The notes: generated from the letters alone by a model not told the origin. 52,117 bases of DNA from Actinomycetota bacterium (GCA_963169665.1 CAUJET010000034.1:1-52117), one strand, 5' to 3'. Counted from the stretch's first letter, positions 8,116-17,922 are shown. Translations and numbers: made by a program.

Positions 8116-8943
8116 TCAGCCGTCGTAGAAGTACGCGCGGTGCAGACCGATCAGGTCGCGCCGGCGCTGCGTGTCCGCCCAGTCGATCGCCTCGGGGGAC
8201 AGGTGGTTCACCTCGTCGGTGGTGAGGATCCGTTGGGCGATGTCGCGACGGCCGTAGTGCGCCTGGAGGAACAGCCGGCCGGAGCCGCCGTCCGCCGGCG
8301 TGCCCCGGTGCCAGGCGTCGCTCACGAACAGCGCCACGTCGCCGGCAGCTCCCTCGAGCAGCACCGGGGGCCGACCGTCGTAACTGAGGTCGGGGTCGTA
8401 CAGTCGATCGTGCGGCGCGAGTCGCCCCGACCGGTGGCTGCCGGGGATCACCGCCGTTGGCCCGTCGGCCACGGTGCAGTCCCGCAGCAGGAGGTGGGCC
8501 CCGATGGCGAACACCGGGTACGGGATCCGGCCGTCCCACGGTACGTCGCTCGCCCGCGGCACGTGCGGGCCTGCATCGCAGTGCCACGCGCCGCCGCCGA
8601 ACTCCGGCGGGTTGCGCCACAGGGTGTTGGCGATCACGTGGCAGTCGTCGCCGAGCAACGGCTCGATCGTCGCCAAGATGCGCGGATGGGAGATCGCCCG
8701 ACGGGCGGCGTCGGAGTGGTTCACCATGGCGTAGCGGAACTCGTCCTTGTCTGAACGGTTGCGCTCCGGTGGGAGATCGCGGAACACCCGCTCGGTCTCG
8801 TCGACGAGTTCGGCGACCTCGTCGGCGGTGAGCACATCGCGCACGACGGCGTAGCCGTCCTGCTCCAGCGACGTCGCCTCGTCCGGGACACCGCCACGGT
8901 CCGGGTGCAGGAGAGCGAGGTTCTTGCCGACGCGGCGGATCAT
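8116..8943 (-). CDS. Phytanoyl-CoA dioxygenase (PhyH) family protein
   Basis: The 275-residue protein is a non-haem Fe(II)/2-oxoglutarate-dependent oxygenase-like protein. The double-stranded beta-helix carries the H-x-D iron motif in WHCDAGPH, and the distal His with the oxoglutarate-binding Arg in AWHRGTPADGGSGR. PGSHRSGRL between them is typical of the family. The N-terminal EQDGYAVVRDVLTADEV segment is the usual PhyH opening. Substrate is unknown; relatives hydroxylate fatty acyl chains, ectoine or natural products. The ATG at 8943 was chosen because TACCAT sits 6 bases upstream. It is divergent from the acetyltransferase gene at 9017. Confidence 0.87.
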   Translation of the reverse strand: MIRRVGKNLALLHPDRGGVPDEATSLEQDGYAVVRDVLTADEVAELVDETERVFRDLPPERNRSDKDEFRYAMVNHSDAARRAISHPRILATIEPLLGDDCHVIANTLWRNPPEFGGGAWHCDAGPHVPRASDVPWDGRIPYPVFAIGAHLLLRDCTVADGPTAVIPGSHRSGRLAPHDRLYDPDLSYDGRPPVLLEGAAGDVALFVSDAWHRGTPADGGSGRLFLQAHYGRRDIAQRILTTDEVNHLSPEAIDWADTQRRRDLIGLHRAYFYDG

Positions 8944-8949
8944 GGACCG

Positions 8950-8955
8950 ATGGTA
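8950..8955 (-). promoter_or_regulatory. -10 element, probable leaderless start of the PhyH gene
   Basis: On the minus strand TACCAT is followed by 6 bases and the ATG at 8943, with no Shine-Dalgarno motif. The geometry equals that before the amidohydrolase gene. Confidence 0.5.
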
Positions 8956-9004
8956 GAGCGGCGGCCTCGCCGTCAATTCGCCCGGACGCACGCGCCGCAC
9001 CTGG

Positions 9005-9010
9005 CAGGCT
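9005..9010 (+). promoter_or_regulatory. Weak -10 element before the Eis-like gene
   Basis: CAGGCT is followed by 6 bases and the ATG at 9017. The first base deviates from TANNNT, but the spacing matches the other leaderless starts and no Shine-Dalgarno motif is visible. Confidence 0.35.
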
Positions 9011-9016
9011 GACGAC

Positions 9017-10207
9017 ATGGGCATCGAGTACCGCATCCCCACCGACGCCGACTGGCCCGCCGTGGTGCGCGCCGACGGTCGCGCCTTCGGTGAGGTGCCG
9101 ACCGACGAGCAGATCGCCGAACGCCGCTCGACCGTCGACCTCGACCGGTTCCGGATCGCCGTCGACGGCACGCAGATCGTCGGCGTCGCCGGATCGTTCG
9201 CCTTCGACGTCACGCTGCCCGGCGGCGCCACGGCCCCTGCGGCCGGTCTCACCTGGGTGGGCGTCAACGCGACGCATCGGCGGCGGGGGATCGTCACCGA
9301 GCTCATGCGCCTCGTGCACCAGGACGCCGACGAGCGGGGCGAGCCGATCGCGATGCTCTTCGCCAGCGAGGGCGGCATCTACGACCGGTTCGGTTACGGC
9401 ATCGCGTCGACGATGCGTTTCGTCGAGATCGACCGGACGACGGCCGGGTTCCGACCCGGGCTACCGGTCGATCGCGATGCCGTGCGGTTCGTCGAGGGCG
9501 ACGACGCCCGCGACCACCTCGCGGCCATCTGGGAGCGCCATCGTCGATCGCGCGCCGGCGAGATCTCGCGCGACGCAGCGTGGCACGACATGGTGCACCA
9601 GCTCCGCGAACGTCCGGCGAGCGGGAGCAGCGCGACGTTCCACCTCGCACATCGCGACGGCTATGCGGCGTACCGGATCCGCGACAAGTGGACGGGTCGT
9701 CCCGCGAACACGCTCGAACTGGTCGAGTTCGTGCCCGTGACCGCACAGGCGCACCTCGATCTGTGGCACACGATCCTGGGTGTCGACCTCGTCGTCACCG
9801 TCGCGTCGAGGAACCTGCCGTCGGACGAGGCGTTGCCGATGCTGCTCACCGACGTCCGGCCGTTCGCGACGACGGTCTCCAAGGACGGCTTCTGGTCGAA
9901 CGTGCTGGATCCCGCGGTCGCGTTCGGCGCTCGCACCTACGGCACCGCCGATCGCCTCGTCGTGGAGGTCGAGGGCGTTCGTTGGGCCGTCGAGTCCGAC
10001 GGCGACGAGGCATCGTGCCGACGCGTGCGCGCACGACCGGACCTCGTGACCGATCGACCGTCGCTCGGCGCCCTGCTGTTCGGTGGGGTCCGCCCCTCGG
10101 ACCTCGCTCGGGGCCGACGGCTCGAGGGCCGCACCGACGAAGCGCTGCGACGCGCCGATGCGTTCTTCGTGGTGGGCCCCGCGCCACACTGCGCCACGTG
10201 GTTCTGA
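9017..10207 (+). CDS. Eis-like GNAT N-acetyltransferase
   Basis: The 396-residue protein has the three-part Eis architecture: an N-terminal GNAT domain with the acetyl-CoA loop VGVNATHRRRGIVTELM (about 81-97), a second GNAT-like domain, and a C-terminal sterol-carrier-like region. ASEGGIYDRFGYG contains Tyr127, which matches the general acid Tyr of Eis, and the protein ends in Phe, whose carboxylate is the catalytic base in Eis. Eis enzymes acetylate amines on aminoglycosides, peptides or polyamines. The natural substrate here is unknown. Its stop overlaps the start of the MFS transporter gene, hinting at coupled modification and export. Confidence 0.88.
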   Translation: MGIEYRIPTDADWPAVVRADGRAFGEVPTDEQIAERRSTVDLDRFRIAVDGTQIVGVAGSFAFDVTLPGGATAPAAGLTWVGVNATHRRRGIVTELMRLVHQDADERGEPIAMLFASEGGIYDRFGYGIASTMRFVEIDRTTAGFRPGLPVDRDAVRFVEGDDARDHLAAIWERHRRSRAGEISRDAAWHDMVHQLRERPASGSSATFHLAHRDGYAAYRIRDKWTGRPANTLELVEFVPVTAQAHLDLWHTILGVDLVVTVASRNLPSDEALPMLLTDVRPFATTVSKDGFWSNVLDPAVAFGARTYGTADRLVVEVEGVRWAVESDGDEASCRRVRARPDLVTDRPSLGALLFGGVRPSDLARGRRLEGRTDEALRRADAFFVVGPAPHCATWF

Positions 10208-11469
10208 CCGACGACGTGCCCATCGGTGGCCGTCGCCGCCTGCGCGATTCACCGTCGTTGGCGCCGCTGCGCTCGCGGGACTTCTCGATCATGTGGATCG
10301 GCGCCCTGTTCTCGAACATCGGCACATGGATGGAGACCGTCGCGCTGGGCTACTACGTCGCCGACACCACCGGCAAGGCGTCGTGGTCGGCCGTCGTCGC
10401 CGCAGCCGGCTTCGTGCCGGGCGCGATCGTGGGGCCGGTCGGCTCGGCCATGGCCGATCGGCTTCGGCGCCGGCGGGTGCTCGTCATCACCAACGCGATC
10501 GCCGCAGTGATCGCGGCGTTCCTGGCCTGGTGGGTCGGCACCGGCGATGCGACGCCTGTTGGCCTCGCCCTGCTCGCGTTCGTGGCCGGCGCCGTCGTGA
10601 TGTTCGGATTCCCGTCGTTCCAGGTGTCATTGCCCGACCTCGTGCCCCGCGAGCACCTCGTGGCGGCCGTCGGTTTGTCGAACGCGCAGTGGAACCTCGG
10701 CCGCATCGTCGGGCCGTCGCTCGCTGCGCTCGCGATTGCAGCGGGAGGCATCGAGCTCGCGCTGTGGTGCAACGCGTTCAGCTTCCTCGCCGTGATCGTC
10801 GCGGTGCTGATGGTCCGTCTGCCCCACCGGTCCGGCGAGCCGCGTCCCGTGTTCGCTGCCCTTGCCGACGGGGTGCGTTTCGCCCGCACGACGCCGCCGA
10901 TGCGGCGCATGGTGGTGGTGATGATCGCCGTCGTGTTCGTCGGGGCGCCGTTCATCGCGCTCGTGCCGCAGATCGCGACGAACGTGTTCGGTGGTGGCGA
11001 GGCCTCGACCTCGATCCTCGTCACCTGTCAAGGCGTCGGCGCGGTCGTCGCCGCGGTGACCCTCGGCAGCGTGACATCGCGCCTCGGCAGCTGGCGTGTG
11101 CTGGTCGTGAGCTCGTTCGCCTTCTGCGCTGCGTTGGTGCTCTACGGCAGCGCGCCGGTGTTCGCCGTCGCCGCATCGGGTCTGGTGCTGGTTGGGCTCA
11201 CGTACGGCTTCGCCTTCACCTCGTTCGCCGGCATCGCCCAGCAGGTCGCACCCGACGAGATGCGCGGTCGCGTGCTCGCGGTGAACAGTTTCGTCCTCGG
11301 CACGATGTACCCGCTCGGCCTGCTGGTGCAGGGCGTGATCGCGGATGCGACCTCGCTCCGCCTGGTCACCGCCGCGTCGGGCGTGGTACTGGCCGTGCTG
11401 CTGGTGATCCTCGGCACGCACCGTCCGGACGCGCTCGCCCGTCCGGAAGCGCCCCCCGACGCAGTCTGA
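10198..11469 (+). CDS. MFS exporter
   Basis: The roughly 420-residue protein is a 12-helix major facilitator of the enterobactin-exporter/MFS_3-like group. It opens with SLAPLRSRDFSIMWIGALF in the first helix region and has an arginine-rich loop between helices 2 and 3 (ADRLRRRRVLV). It ends with a short cytoplasmic tail. GTG 10198 overlaps the acetyltransferase stop by 10 bases; GTG 10216 is an equally possible start. Substrate cannot be read from sequence. Coupling to an Eis-like acetyltransferase suggests export of a modified amine or antibiotic (inference). Confidence 0.87.
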   Translation: MVLTDDVPIGGRRRLRDSPSLAPLRSRDFSIMWIGALFSNIGTWMETVALGYYVADTTGKASWSAVVAAAGFVPGAIVGPVGSAMADRLRRRRVLVITNAIAAVIAAFLAWWVGTGDATPVGLALLAFVAGAVVMFGFPSFQVSLPDLVPREHLVAAVGLSNAQWNLGRIVGPSLAALAIAAGGIELALWCNAFSFLAVIVAVLMVRLPHRSGEPRPVFAALADGVRFARTTPPMRRMVVVMIAVVFVGAPFIALVPQIATNVFGGGEASTSILVTCQGVGAVVAAVTLGSVTSRLGSWRVLVVSSFAFCAALVLYGSAPVFAVAASGLVLVGLTYGFAFTSFAGIAQQVAPDEMRGRVLAVNSFVLGTMYPLGLLVQGVIADATSLRLVTAASGVVLAVLLVILGTHRPDALARPEAPPDAV

Positions 11470-11475
11470 TGATCG

Positions 11476-11517
11476 GGTGACGTCGGGCCGGTGACGTCAG
11501 GCCGGCGACGTCAGGCG
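11476..11517. repeat. Tandem repeat, 3 x 14 bp
   Basis: Three consecutive 14-base units beginning GGTGACGTCGGGCC occupy 11476-11489, 11490-11503 and 11504-11517, with few differences. They fill almost the whole gap between two convergent genes, and the last unit includes the dehydratase stop codon. The same unit length and copy number recur at 33079 and 36257 with different sequences. Confidence 0.8.
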
Positions 11518-12479
11518 GCTGACGGGGGCACGATGGTGCTGGGGTCGCAGTTGCTGCCGCACGCCGCCACCACGACGCGCTCGCCGCGCTCAGGGACATA
11601 GGCGCCGCACCGCAGCGCCGCGAGCGCAGTGGCGCCGCCCGGCTCGGCGATGAGGCGCAGCTCGTCCCACAGCACGCGCTGCGCCGCTCGGATGTCGTCG
11701 TCGGTGACGACGACCGACTCGTCGACGAAGTGCCGGGCGACCGACCACGCGATCGCCCCGAGGCGACGGGCGCCGAGCGAGTCGCTGGCGACGCCGCTCA
11801 CCTCGACGTCGCGGAGTTCACCGGCGGTGAGCGCTGTGTGGAGGCACTGGCTGGTGATCGGCTCGACGCTCACGATCTTGCGGGTGTCGCGCACCCACGC
11901 TGCCTGGCCCGCAGTGAAGCCGCCCCCGCCGGTCGCCACGAGCAGGGTGTCGTAGCTGTCGAGCTGATCGCCGAGTTCGGCGGCCATCGTGCCTTGACCA
12001 GCCACCACGTCGACGTCCTCGTACGGGTGCACGAGCATCGCGCCGGTCTCGTACTGGTGGGCGTTCGCGGCAGCTTGAGCGTCGTCGTAGAGCCCCTCGA
12101 CCACGTGGACGACCGCACCGAACGACGCGATGCGGTCGCGCTTCATCACCGGACTCGACGCCGGCACGAAGATCTCCGCCCGGTAGCCGAGCCGCCGAGC
12201 TGCGTACGCGACCGCAGCGCCGTGGTTGCCGCCCGACGCCGCGACGAGGCCCGCCTCGGGCACCCCGCTGCCCGCGGCTGCGACCAGGATCTTGTTGAAC
12301 GCGCCCCGCGCCTTGAACGAGCCCGTGTACTGGAGCAGTTCCAGCTTCAGTGCCACGCCGTGCACCAGGCCCAGCTCGCCGGGGCGGGTGGAGATGATCG
12401 GGGTGCGGCGCACGAACGGCGAGACCCGTGCACGGGCGGCGGCGATCATGTCGGGGGTGACGAGCGGTTCGGGCACCAT
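11511..12479 (-). CDS. Threonine/serine dehydratase-like PLP enzyme
   Basis: The 322-residue fold-type II PLP enzyme has the lysine motif [14 protein letters not shown] (Lys56 forms the Schiff base), the substrate loop [14 protein letters not shown] and the phosphate-binding loop [10 protein letters not shown]. There is no C-terminal ACT domain, so this is a catabolic or racemase-like type rather than feedback-inhibited IlvA. Reactions in the family include Thr or Ser deamination and serine racemisation. An in-frame GTG at 12617 would add 46 Pro/Ala-rich residues; the ATG at 12479 was preferred because the conserved domain begins there. The gene is divergent from ilvD. Confidence 0.85.
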   Translation of the reverse strand: MVPEPLVTPDMIAAARARVSPFVRRTPIISTRPGELGLVHGVALKLELLQYTGSFKARGAFNKILVAAAGSGVPEAGLVAASGGNHGAAVAYAARRLGYRAEIFVPASSPVMKRDRIASFGAVVHVVEGLYDDAQAAANAHQYETGAMLVHPYEDVDVVAGQGTMAAELGDQLDSYDTLLVATGGGGFTAGQAAWVRDTRKIVSVEPITSQCLHTALTAGELRDVEVSGVASDSLGARRLGAIAWSVARHFVDESVVVTDDDIRAAQRVLWDELRLIAEPGGATALAALRCGAYVPERGERVVVAACGSNCDPSTIVPPSAA

Positions 12480-12682
12480 GGCCGACGACGCGGCACCGCC
12501 TGCTGCAGCGAGTGGCACTCCGCTCGGGGCCGGGCCGGGCCACGGCGCCGCCGGCGCGCCGTAGGGGTCGGGCGGCGGCCCGGAGGGCGTGGCAGAGGGC
12601 GTATCGGCGGGGTCCACGAGCTGGACACTACTGCCGGTCTCCGGCACGCCCCGTCTCCTCGGACGATCCGGGGACGGCCATG

Positions 12683-12688
12683 TAGCGT
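12683..12688 (+). promoter_or_regulatory. -10 element, probable leaderless start of ilvD
   Basis: TAGCGT is followed by 7 bases and the ATG at 12696, with no Shine-Dalgarno motif. The 216-base divergent region 12480-12695 otherwise holds only a Pro/Ala-coding open stretch on the minus strand. Confidence 0.5.
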
Positions 12689-12695
12689 GACGGCC

Positions 12696-14423
12696 ATGTC
12701 CGACGACACCCCAGCTCCCACCCCTGCTCCCGGCACGCCGGTCGATGTGAAGCCCCGCAGCCGTGACGTCACCGACGGCTTCCAGAAGGCCCCCGCGCGT
12801 GCCATGCTGCGTGCCATCGGCATGACCGACGGCGACTGGGTGAAGCCTCAGATCGGCCTCGCGAACGCTTGGAACGAAGTGACGCCCTGCAACATGACAC
12901 TGCGCCGCCTGGCCCAGAGCGCCAAGGTAGGCGTGAGTGCCGCCGGTGGCTTCGCCATGGAGTTCGGCACGATCACCGTGAGCGACGGCATCAGCATGGG
13001 GCACGAGGGCATGCGCGCCTCGCTCGTCAGCCGCGAGGTCATCACCGACTCGGTCGAGACCGTGATGCACGGCGAGCGTCTCGACGGCTTCGTCGGCCTC
13101 GCCGGGTGCGACAAGAGCATCCCCGCGATGCTGATGGCCGCGGCCCGTCTCGATCTCGCGAGCGTGTTCGTCTACAACGGCTCGATCATGCCGGGCGAAC
13201 ACCACGGCAACGCGCTCGACATCACGAGCGTGTTCGAGGCCGTCGGCGCGTGCGCGATGGGCACGATCACCGAGGAGGAGCTCGGCGAGATCGAGCGCAA
13301 GGCGTGCCCCGGCGAGGGAGCCTGCGGCGGCATGTTCACCGCCAACACGATGAGCTCGATCGCCGAGGCCATCGGCATGTCGCTGCCCGGCACCGCCTCG
13401 CCGCCGGCGATCGACCTCCGCCGCGAGGACGACGCCCGACGCGCCGGGGAGGCCGTCGTCAACCTGCTGCGCCTCGGCATCACCCCGCGGATGATCATGA
13501 CCAAGCAGGCGTTCGAGAACGCGATCGCGGTCACCTCGGCCCTCGGCGGTTCCACCAACGCCGTGCTGCACCTGCTGGCCATCGCCAACGAAGCCGGCGT
13601 CGAACTCGAGCTCGAGGACTTCAACCGCATCGCCGCGAAGGTGCCCCACATCGCCGACATGAAGCCCGGCGGCAAGTTCCACATGAGCGACCTCGACCGG
13701 GTGGGTGGCGTGCCGATGGTGCTCAAGCACCTCCTCGATGCCGGTCTGCTCCATGGCGACTGCCTCACGGTCACCGGCAAGACCATGGCCGAGAACCTCG
13801 CCGAGATCGACCCGCCTGCGCCCGACGGCGTCGTCGTGCACCCGCTCGACGCCCCGATCCACACCGAGGGCGGCATCGTCATCCTCACCGGCTCGCTCGC
13901 CCCGAAGGGTGCGGTCGTCAAGGTCGCCGGCCTCACGCAGGAGCAGAAGCAGTTCGAAGGGACCGCCCGCGTGTTCGACGGTGAGGACGGTGCGATGGAG
14001 GCGATCCTGTCGGGCTCGATCGAGCCCGGCACCGTGCTCGTCATCCGCTACGAGGGTCCGAAGGGTGGCCCCGGCATGCGCGAGATGCTCGCGATCACGG
14101 GCGCCCTCAAGGGTGCAGGTCGCGGCGCGGACTGCGCCCTCATCACCGATGGCCGCTTCAGCGGTGGCACCTGGGGCTTCTGCATCGGCCACGTGGCGCC
14201 CGAGGCGGTCGACGGGGGCCCGATCGCGTTCGTGCGCGACGGCGACCGGATCCGCATCGACACCCACGAACTCAGCCTCGACCTGTTGGTCGACGACGGC
14301 GAGATCGCCAAGCGACGTGCGTCGTGGCAGCCCAACCCGCCTCGCTACACCAGCGGTGTGCTCGGCAAGTACGCGAAGTTGGTGCAGGGCGCAGAGACCG
14401 GCGCGATCACGAACACGCTCTAG
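12696..14423 (+). CDS. ilvD: Dihydroxy-acid dehydratase
   Basis: The 575-residue enzyme dehydrates 2,3-dihydroxy-isovalerate and 2,3-dihydroxy-3-methylvalerate to 2-oxo acids in branched-chain amino acid synthesis. Three cysteines that ligate the Fe-S cluster are visible: Cys65 (TPCNM), Cys138 (GCDKSIPAM) and Cys210 ([12 protein letters not shown]). [19 protein letters not shown] is the C-terminal signature, and [13 protein letters not shown] is also typical. The three-cysteine pattern resembles [2Fe-2S] IlvD of mycobacteria and plants. It is encoded apart from ilvBNC (28219) and followed 8 bases later by a Crp-type regulator, which may be cotranscribed. Confidence 0.96.
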   Translation: MSDDTPAPTPAPGTPVDVKPRSRDVTDGFQKAPARAMLRAIGMTDGDWVKPQIGLANAWNEVTPCNMTLRRLAQSAKVGVSAAGGFAMEFGTITVSDGISMGHEGMRASLVSREVITDSVETVMHGERLDGFVGLAGCDKSIPAMLMAAARLDLASVFVYNGSIMPGEHHGNALDITSVFEAVGACAMGTITEEELGEIERKACPGEGACGGMFTANTMSSIAEAIGMSLPGTASPPAIDLRREDDARRAGEAVVNLLRLGITPRMIMTKQAFENAIAVTSALGGSTNAVLHLLAIANEAGVELELEDFNRIAAKVPHIADMKPGGKFHMSDLDRVGGVPMVLKHLLDAGLLHGDCLTVTGKTMAENLAEIDPPAPDGVVVHPLDAPIHTEGGIVILTGSLAPKGAVVKVAGLTQEQKQFEGTARVFDGEDGAMEAILSGSIEPGTVLVIRYEGPKGGPGMREMLAITGALKGAGRGADCALITDGRFSGGTWGFCIGHVAPEAVDGGPIAFVRDGDRIRIDTHELSLDLLVDDGEIAKRRASWQPNPPRYTSGVLGKYAKLVQGAETGAITNTL

Positions 14424-14431
14424 TCGTGTCG

Positions 14432-15082
14432 ATGGCAGAACTGTTCGCCGGCCTCTCCGAGGAGCATCGCCGGCTCGTGGTGTCGCGCATGCCCCGACGC
14501 GGATTCCGCAAAGGTGACACGCTCTTCCACGAGGGCGACCTCGGCGACAGCCTCCACATCCTCGAGAAGGGCACCGTGGCGGTGCGCACCTCCACACCGC
14601 TCGGCGATGTCGTCACCCTTGCGGTGATGGGCGCCGGCGCGAGCTTCGGTGAGCAGGCGCTGCTGTCGGACGACTCGCGGCGCACGGCGAGCGTGGTCGC
14701 GCTCGAGCCCGTGGAGACGCGGATGCTCCACCGCCACGACTTCGAGCAGCTGCGCAACGATCATCCGTCGATCGAACGGTTCCTCGTCGACCTGCTGTCG
14801 GCCCAGGTGCGGCGGCTGAGCGCGCTCGTGCTCGAGGCGATGTATCTGCCGGCGGATCAGCGCGTCGTCCGCCGGGTGCACGAGCTGGCGCAGCTGTATG
14901 ACCATGGCGGCGCCACGGCGGACGTCCCCGTCCGCCAGGAGGACCTTGCCACGATGGCGGGCACCACGAGGCAGACGACCAACCAGGTCCTCAAGTCGCT
15001 GGAGGATGCGGGCGTCGTGGCCCTCGGTCGTGGCCGGGTCGAGGTCGTCGACCGGGCAGCCCTCGCGCATCGCGCCCGCTGA
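14432..15082 (+). CDS. Crp/Fnr-family transcriptional regulator A
   Basis: The 216-residue regulator has a cyclic-nucleotide-binding beta-roll (about 1-115), with the phosphate-binding cassette ASFGEQALLSDDSRRTASV, a long dimerisation helix, and a C-terminal winged helix with the recognition region ATMAGTTRQTTNQVLKSLEDAG. The Gly-Glu and Arg of the cassette are those that contact cAMP or cGMP in Crp, so nucleotide binding is plausible. It starts 8 bases after the ilvD stop (ATG 14432; GTG 14426 also possible). It is clearly paralogous to the regulator at 18889; the two enclose an ABC transporter operon. Confidence 0.9.
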   Translation: MAELFAGLSEEHRRLVVSRMPRRGFRKGDTLFHEGDLGDSLHILEKGTVAVRTSTPLGDVVTLAVMGAGASFGEQALLSDDSRRTASVVALEPVETRMLHRHDFEQLRNDHPSIERFLVDLLSAQVRRLSALVLEAMYLPADQRVVRRVHELAQLYDHGGATADVPVRQEDLATMAGTTRQTTNQVLKSLEDAGVVALGRGRVEVVDRAALAHRAR

Positions 15083-15263
15083 CGATCCCGCACCCACCTG
15101 ATCGCGGCCGACGGCCCGCCTCGTCGCGGAGCGATCGGTCGTTGTGTCAGCACGCGCACAGACAGGACCGGGAATGGATGTCGACACTTGCGTCGACGTC
15201 AGCGCCGACGTCACTTCGATCCCGGACCGGCACCGTGCCGGTCTGCCCCGGAAGGATGTGCCG

Positions 15264-16979
15264 ATGAAGACCTCCCACCGATCGCTCGCTGCGTGCGCCG
15301 TCGTGCTCACGCTGGCGCTCGCCGCGTGTTCCGACGATGGTGACGACAGCACCGCGACATCGGACGCCGGCAGCAGCGCGACCACCGCGGTGAGCGACGC
15401 CACCGAACCTGCGAGCGACGTCACCGAACCCGCGAGCGACGCCACTGAACCTGCAGGCGGGTCCGGGGGGACGGGGGGCAGCTTCTCGGTCTCGATCTCC
15501 GAACCGTCGGCGCTCGACCCGGCGCTCGCCCAGGAGGTCGAGGGCGCACAGGTGATCCGGTTGTTGTTCACCACGCTCACCACCCTCACCCCGGAGTTGG
15601 AGCTCGCCCCCGGCGCGGCGACCGCGTGGTCGGTGGCCGACGACGGCGTCACGTGGACCTTCGAGCTCGATCCGGCGGCAACGTTCTCGGACGGCACCAC
15701 GGTGGATGCAGCCGACTTCGTGTACGCGATCGCCCGATCGGCCGATCCCGATCTGGCGGCGCCCGCCGCCTACCAGGGCTACCCGATCGCCGGCTGGGCC
15801 GACGTGCTCGAGGCCGAGGCGTCGGGCACGATCGGCGACGTGCCGGTCGCCGGCGTGACCGCGGTCGACGACCTCACGCTGCAGATCGTCACCGACGCGC
15901 CGTTCTCGCTGCTGCCGATGCTCCTGACGTATCCGGTCTTCGCGCCGGTGCCGTCGGAGCTCGCCGACGACCCCGCTGCCGCCGAGGCCTTCGCCGAGGA
16001 GCCGATCGGCAACGGTCCGTACGTGATGGCGGAGCCGTGGCAGCACAACGAGTCGATCACCGTCGTGCGCAACGACTCGTACGTCGGGACCCCGGGTATC
16101 GCCGAGCAGATCGATTTCCGCATCTACTCCGACATCCTCACCAGCTACCGCGACTACCAGGCCGGTTCGCTCGACATCGCCCGCGGCGTCCCGCCCGAGG
16201 AGTTCCAGGCGGCCCGCGAGCAGTACGGCGAACTGCTGATCCAGACCCCGCTGGCCGGTCTCGGCTACATCGGACTCCCGGTGGCCCGAGCACCGTTCGA
16301 CAATCTCGACTTCCGGAAGGCGCTCTCGCTCTCCATCGATCGGGTGGCGCTCGTGGAGCGGGTGCTGCAAGGTGCCAACGATCCGGCGTACGGCTACGTG
16401 CCCACCCAGGTGCCGGGGGCGAGCCAGGAGCCGTGTGAGGCGTGCGTGTACGACCTCGAACTCGCTCAGGAACACTTCGCCGCATCGGGTGTCGAGCCCG
16501 GGACGACCATCGTGTTGTACGACATCGCCGACGATGGTCAGGCGGTGATCGAGTTCCTCACCAACTCCTGGGCCGACGCGTTCGGCCTCGAGATCGAGGT
16601 GCGCAGCTTCGAGTTCGCGCAGTTCCTCGAGGAGACCGCCGCCGACAAGGTCGAGGGTCCGTTCGAGCTCGGCTGGGTGTGGGACTACCCGTCGGGCTAC
16701 AGCATGCTGCAGCCACTCTTCGCGAGCGGATCGGGAGCCAACAACCTCAGCTACGCGAGCGACGAGTTCGATGCGCTGATGACCCGGATCGAGACGTCGA
16801 CGGATCCCGCCGAGGTGCCGGGTCTGCTCAACGAGGCGGAGCAGCTGGTGTTGGCCGATCTGCCGATGCTCCCGCTCACGTTCGGTCGTGAGGCCACGGT
16901 GCACGCCGAGCGGATCAGCGGGCTGCAGATCGACGCCGGCGCGCTGTACCGGCTCGAACTCGTCACCGTCACCGACTGA
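15264..16979 (+). CDS. Peptide-type ABC transporter substrate-binding lipoprotein
   Basis: The 571-residue protein has a signal peptide with lipobox (LTLALAAC, Cys22) and a Ser/Thr/Glu linker carrying three copies of the heptad SD(A/V)TEPA at 15393-15455. The remainder is a family 5 solute-binding fold (DppA/OppA type). Recognisable pieces include ATAWSVADDGVTWTFEL, FSDGTTVDAADFVYA, IGNGPYVMAEPW and the late LPMLPLTFG. It should bind an oligopeptide or similar ligand outside the membrane and deliver it to the two permeases encoded next. GAAGGA 9 bases before the ATG is a good ribosome binding site. The 180 bases upstream hold only a short CGACGTCA direct repeat. Confidence 0.9.
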   Translation: MKTSHRSLAACAVVLTLALAACSDDGDDSTATSDAGSSATTAVSDATEPASDVTEPASDATEPAGGSGGTGGSFSVSISEPSALDPALAQEVEGAQVIRLLFTTLTTLTPELELAPGAATAWSVADDGVTWTFELDPAATFSDGTTVDAADFVYAIARSADPDLAAPAAYQGYPIAGWADVLEAEASGTIGDVPVAGVTAVDDLTLQIVTDAPFSLLPMLLTYPVFAPVPSELADDPAAAEAFAEEPIGNGPYVMAEPWQHNESITVVRNDSYVGTPGIAEQIDFRIYSDILTSYRDYQAGSLDIARGVPPEEFQAAREQYGELLIQTPLAGLGYIGLPVARAPFDNLDFRKALSLSIDRVALVERVLQGANDPAYGYVPTQVPGASQEPCEACVYDLELAQEHFAASGVEPGTTIVLYDIADDGQAVIEFLTNSWADAFGLEIEVRSFEFAQFLEETAADKVEGPFELGWVWDYPSGYSMLQPLFASGSGANNLSYASDEFDALMTRIETSTDPAEVPGLLNEAEQLVLADLPMLPLTFGREATVHAERISGLQIDAGALYRLELVTVTD

Positions 16980-16989
16980 GCAGGGCGCG

Positions 16990-17922
16990 ATGATCGCATG
17001 GGTGGTCCGCCGTCTCGGCGGCGCCGCCACGACCTTCTTGGTCGCCACCGTGGTGGTCTTCGTCGTCACGTTCGCGCTGCCCGGCGACCCCGCCCGGGCG
17101 GTCGCGGGCGGACGGAAGGTGTCACCGTCCACCCTTGCGGCGATCCGTGCCCGCTACCACCTCGACGAGAGCCTGCCGAGCCAGTACCTCCACTGGCTCG
17201 GCAGGCTCGTCAGGGGTGATCTCGGCGAGTCCTACGCCAGCCGGCGAGCGGTGAGCGACATGCTGCTGTCCGCCCTGCCGGTGACGGTGATCCTGCTCGT
17301 GGCCACCCTGTTCGTCGAGATCGTCGCCGCGTTGGTGGTCGGAACCTGGGTGGGGATGCGCCGGAGCGGTCCCACCGACCGAACCGTCGTCGGGCTCTGC
17401 ACGCTCGGGATCGCTGCGCCGGTCTTCGTCGTCGCGTCGCTCGGGCAGTACCTGTTCGGCGTGCGATGGGGACTTCTCCCCGTCGCCGGCACCGACGACG
17501 GACTGGTGGCCTACGTCCTGCCGTCGATGGTGCTGGCAATGGCGGGGGCTGCGTTCGGCGTCAGGATCATGCGGACCGAGGTGCTCGAGCAAGCCCACCT
17601 GCCGCATGTCCGCACGGCGACCGGCAAGGGCATCTCCAGTGGACAGGTGACTCGCCGTCACGTCGTGCGCAACAGCCTGACGACCATCGTCACGTTCTTC
17701 GGTCTCGAGGTCGGCGCACTCATCGGCGGCAGCATCGTCGTCGAGCGTGTCTTCAACCTGCCCGGCGTTGGCAACGTCATCGCCCGCGCCATCAGCCAGC
17801 GCGACAACGTGGTGGTGCTCGGCTTCACGATGTTCGTGATCGCCGTGTACCTCGTGGTCGATCTGCTGATCGATCTGTTCGCGATGCTCCTCGATCCTCG
17901 ACTGCGAGCGGCTGCCTGGTGA
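16990..17922 (+). CDS. ABC transporter permease (DppB type)
   Basis: The 310-residue permease has six predicted membrane helices. The N-terminal helix and the FALPGDPARAVAGG region are typical of DppB/OppB proteins. The EAA-type coupling loop appears as HVRTATGKGISSGQVTRRHVVRNS, and VERVFNLPGVGNVIARAI lies in the C-terminal part. It follows the binding protein by 10 bases and overlaps the next permease (GTGA). Ligand import is presumed to be peptide-like from the family. No ATPase gene follows, so energising subunits must be encoded elsewhere. Confidence 0.92.
   Translation: MIAWVVRRLGGAATTFLVATVVVFVVTFALPGDPARAVAGGRKVSPSTLAAIRARYHLDESLPSQYLHWLGRLVRGDLGESYASRRAVSDMLLSALPVTVILLVATLFVEIVAALVVGTWVGMRRSGPTDRTVVGLCTLGIAAPVFVVASLGQYLFGVRWGLLPVAGTDDGLVAYVLPSMVLAMAGAAFGVRIMRTEVLEQAHLPHVRTATGKGISSGQVTRRHVVRNSLTTIVTFFGLEVGALIGGSIVVERVFNLPGVGNVIARAISQRDNVVVLGFTMFVIAVYLVVDLLIDLFAMLLDPRLRAAAW

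Noticed and set aside
12480..12617. Pro/Ala-rich extension of the dehydratase from GTG 12617
   Set aside because: The frame is open, but the conserved enzyme starts at about 12479 and the extension has no recognisable domain; kept only as an alternative start.
11511..14597. A continuous minus-strand frame of over 1000 codons covering the dehydratase and running antisense to ilvD
   Set aside because: High GC leaves antisense frames open; the region opposite ilvD has His/Asp/Gly-rich shadow composition, while ilvD is a complete known enzyme.
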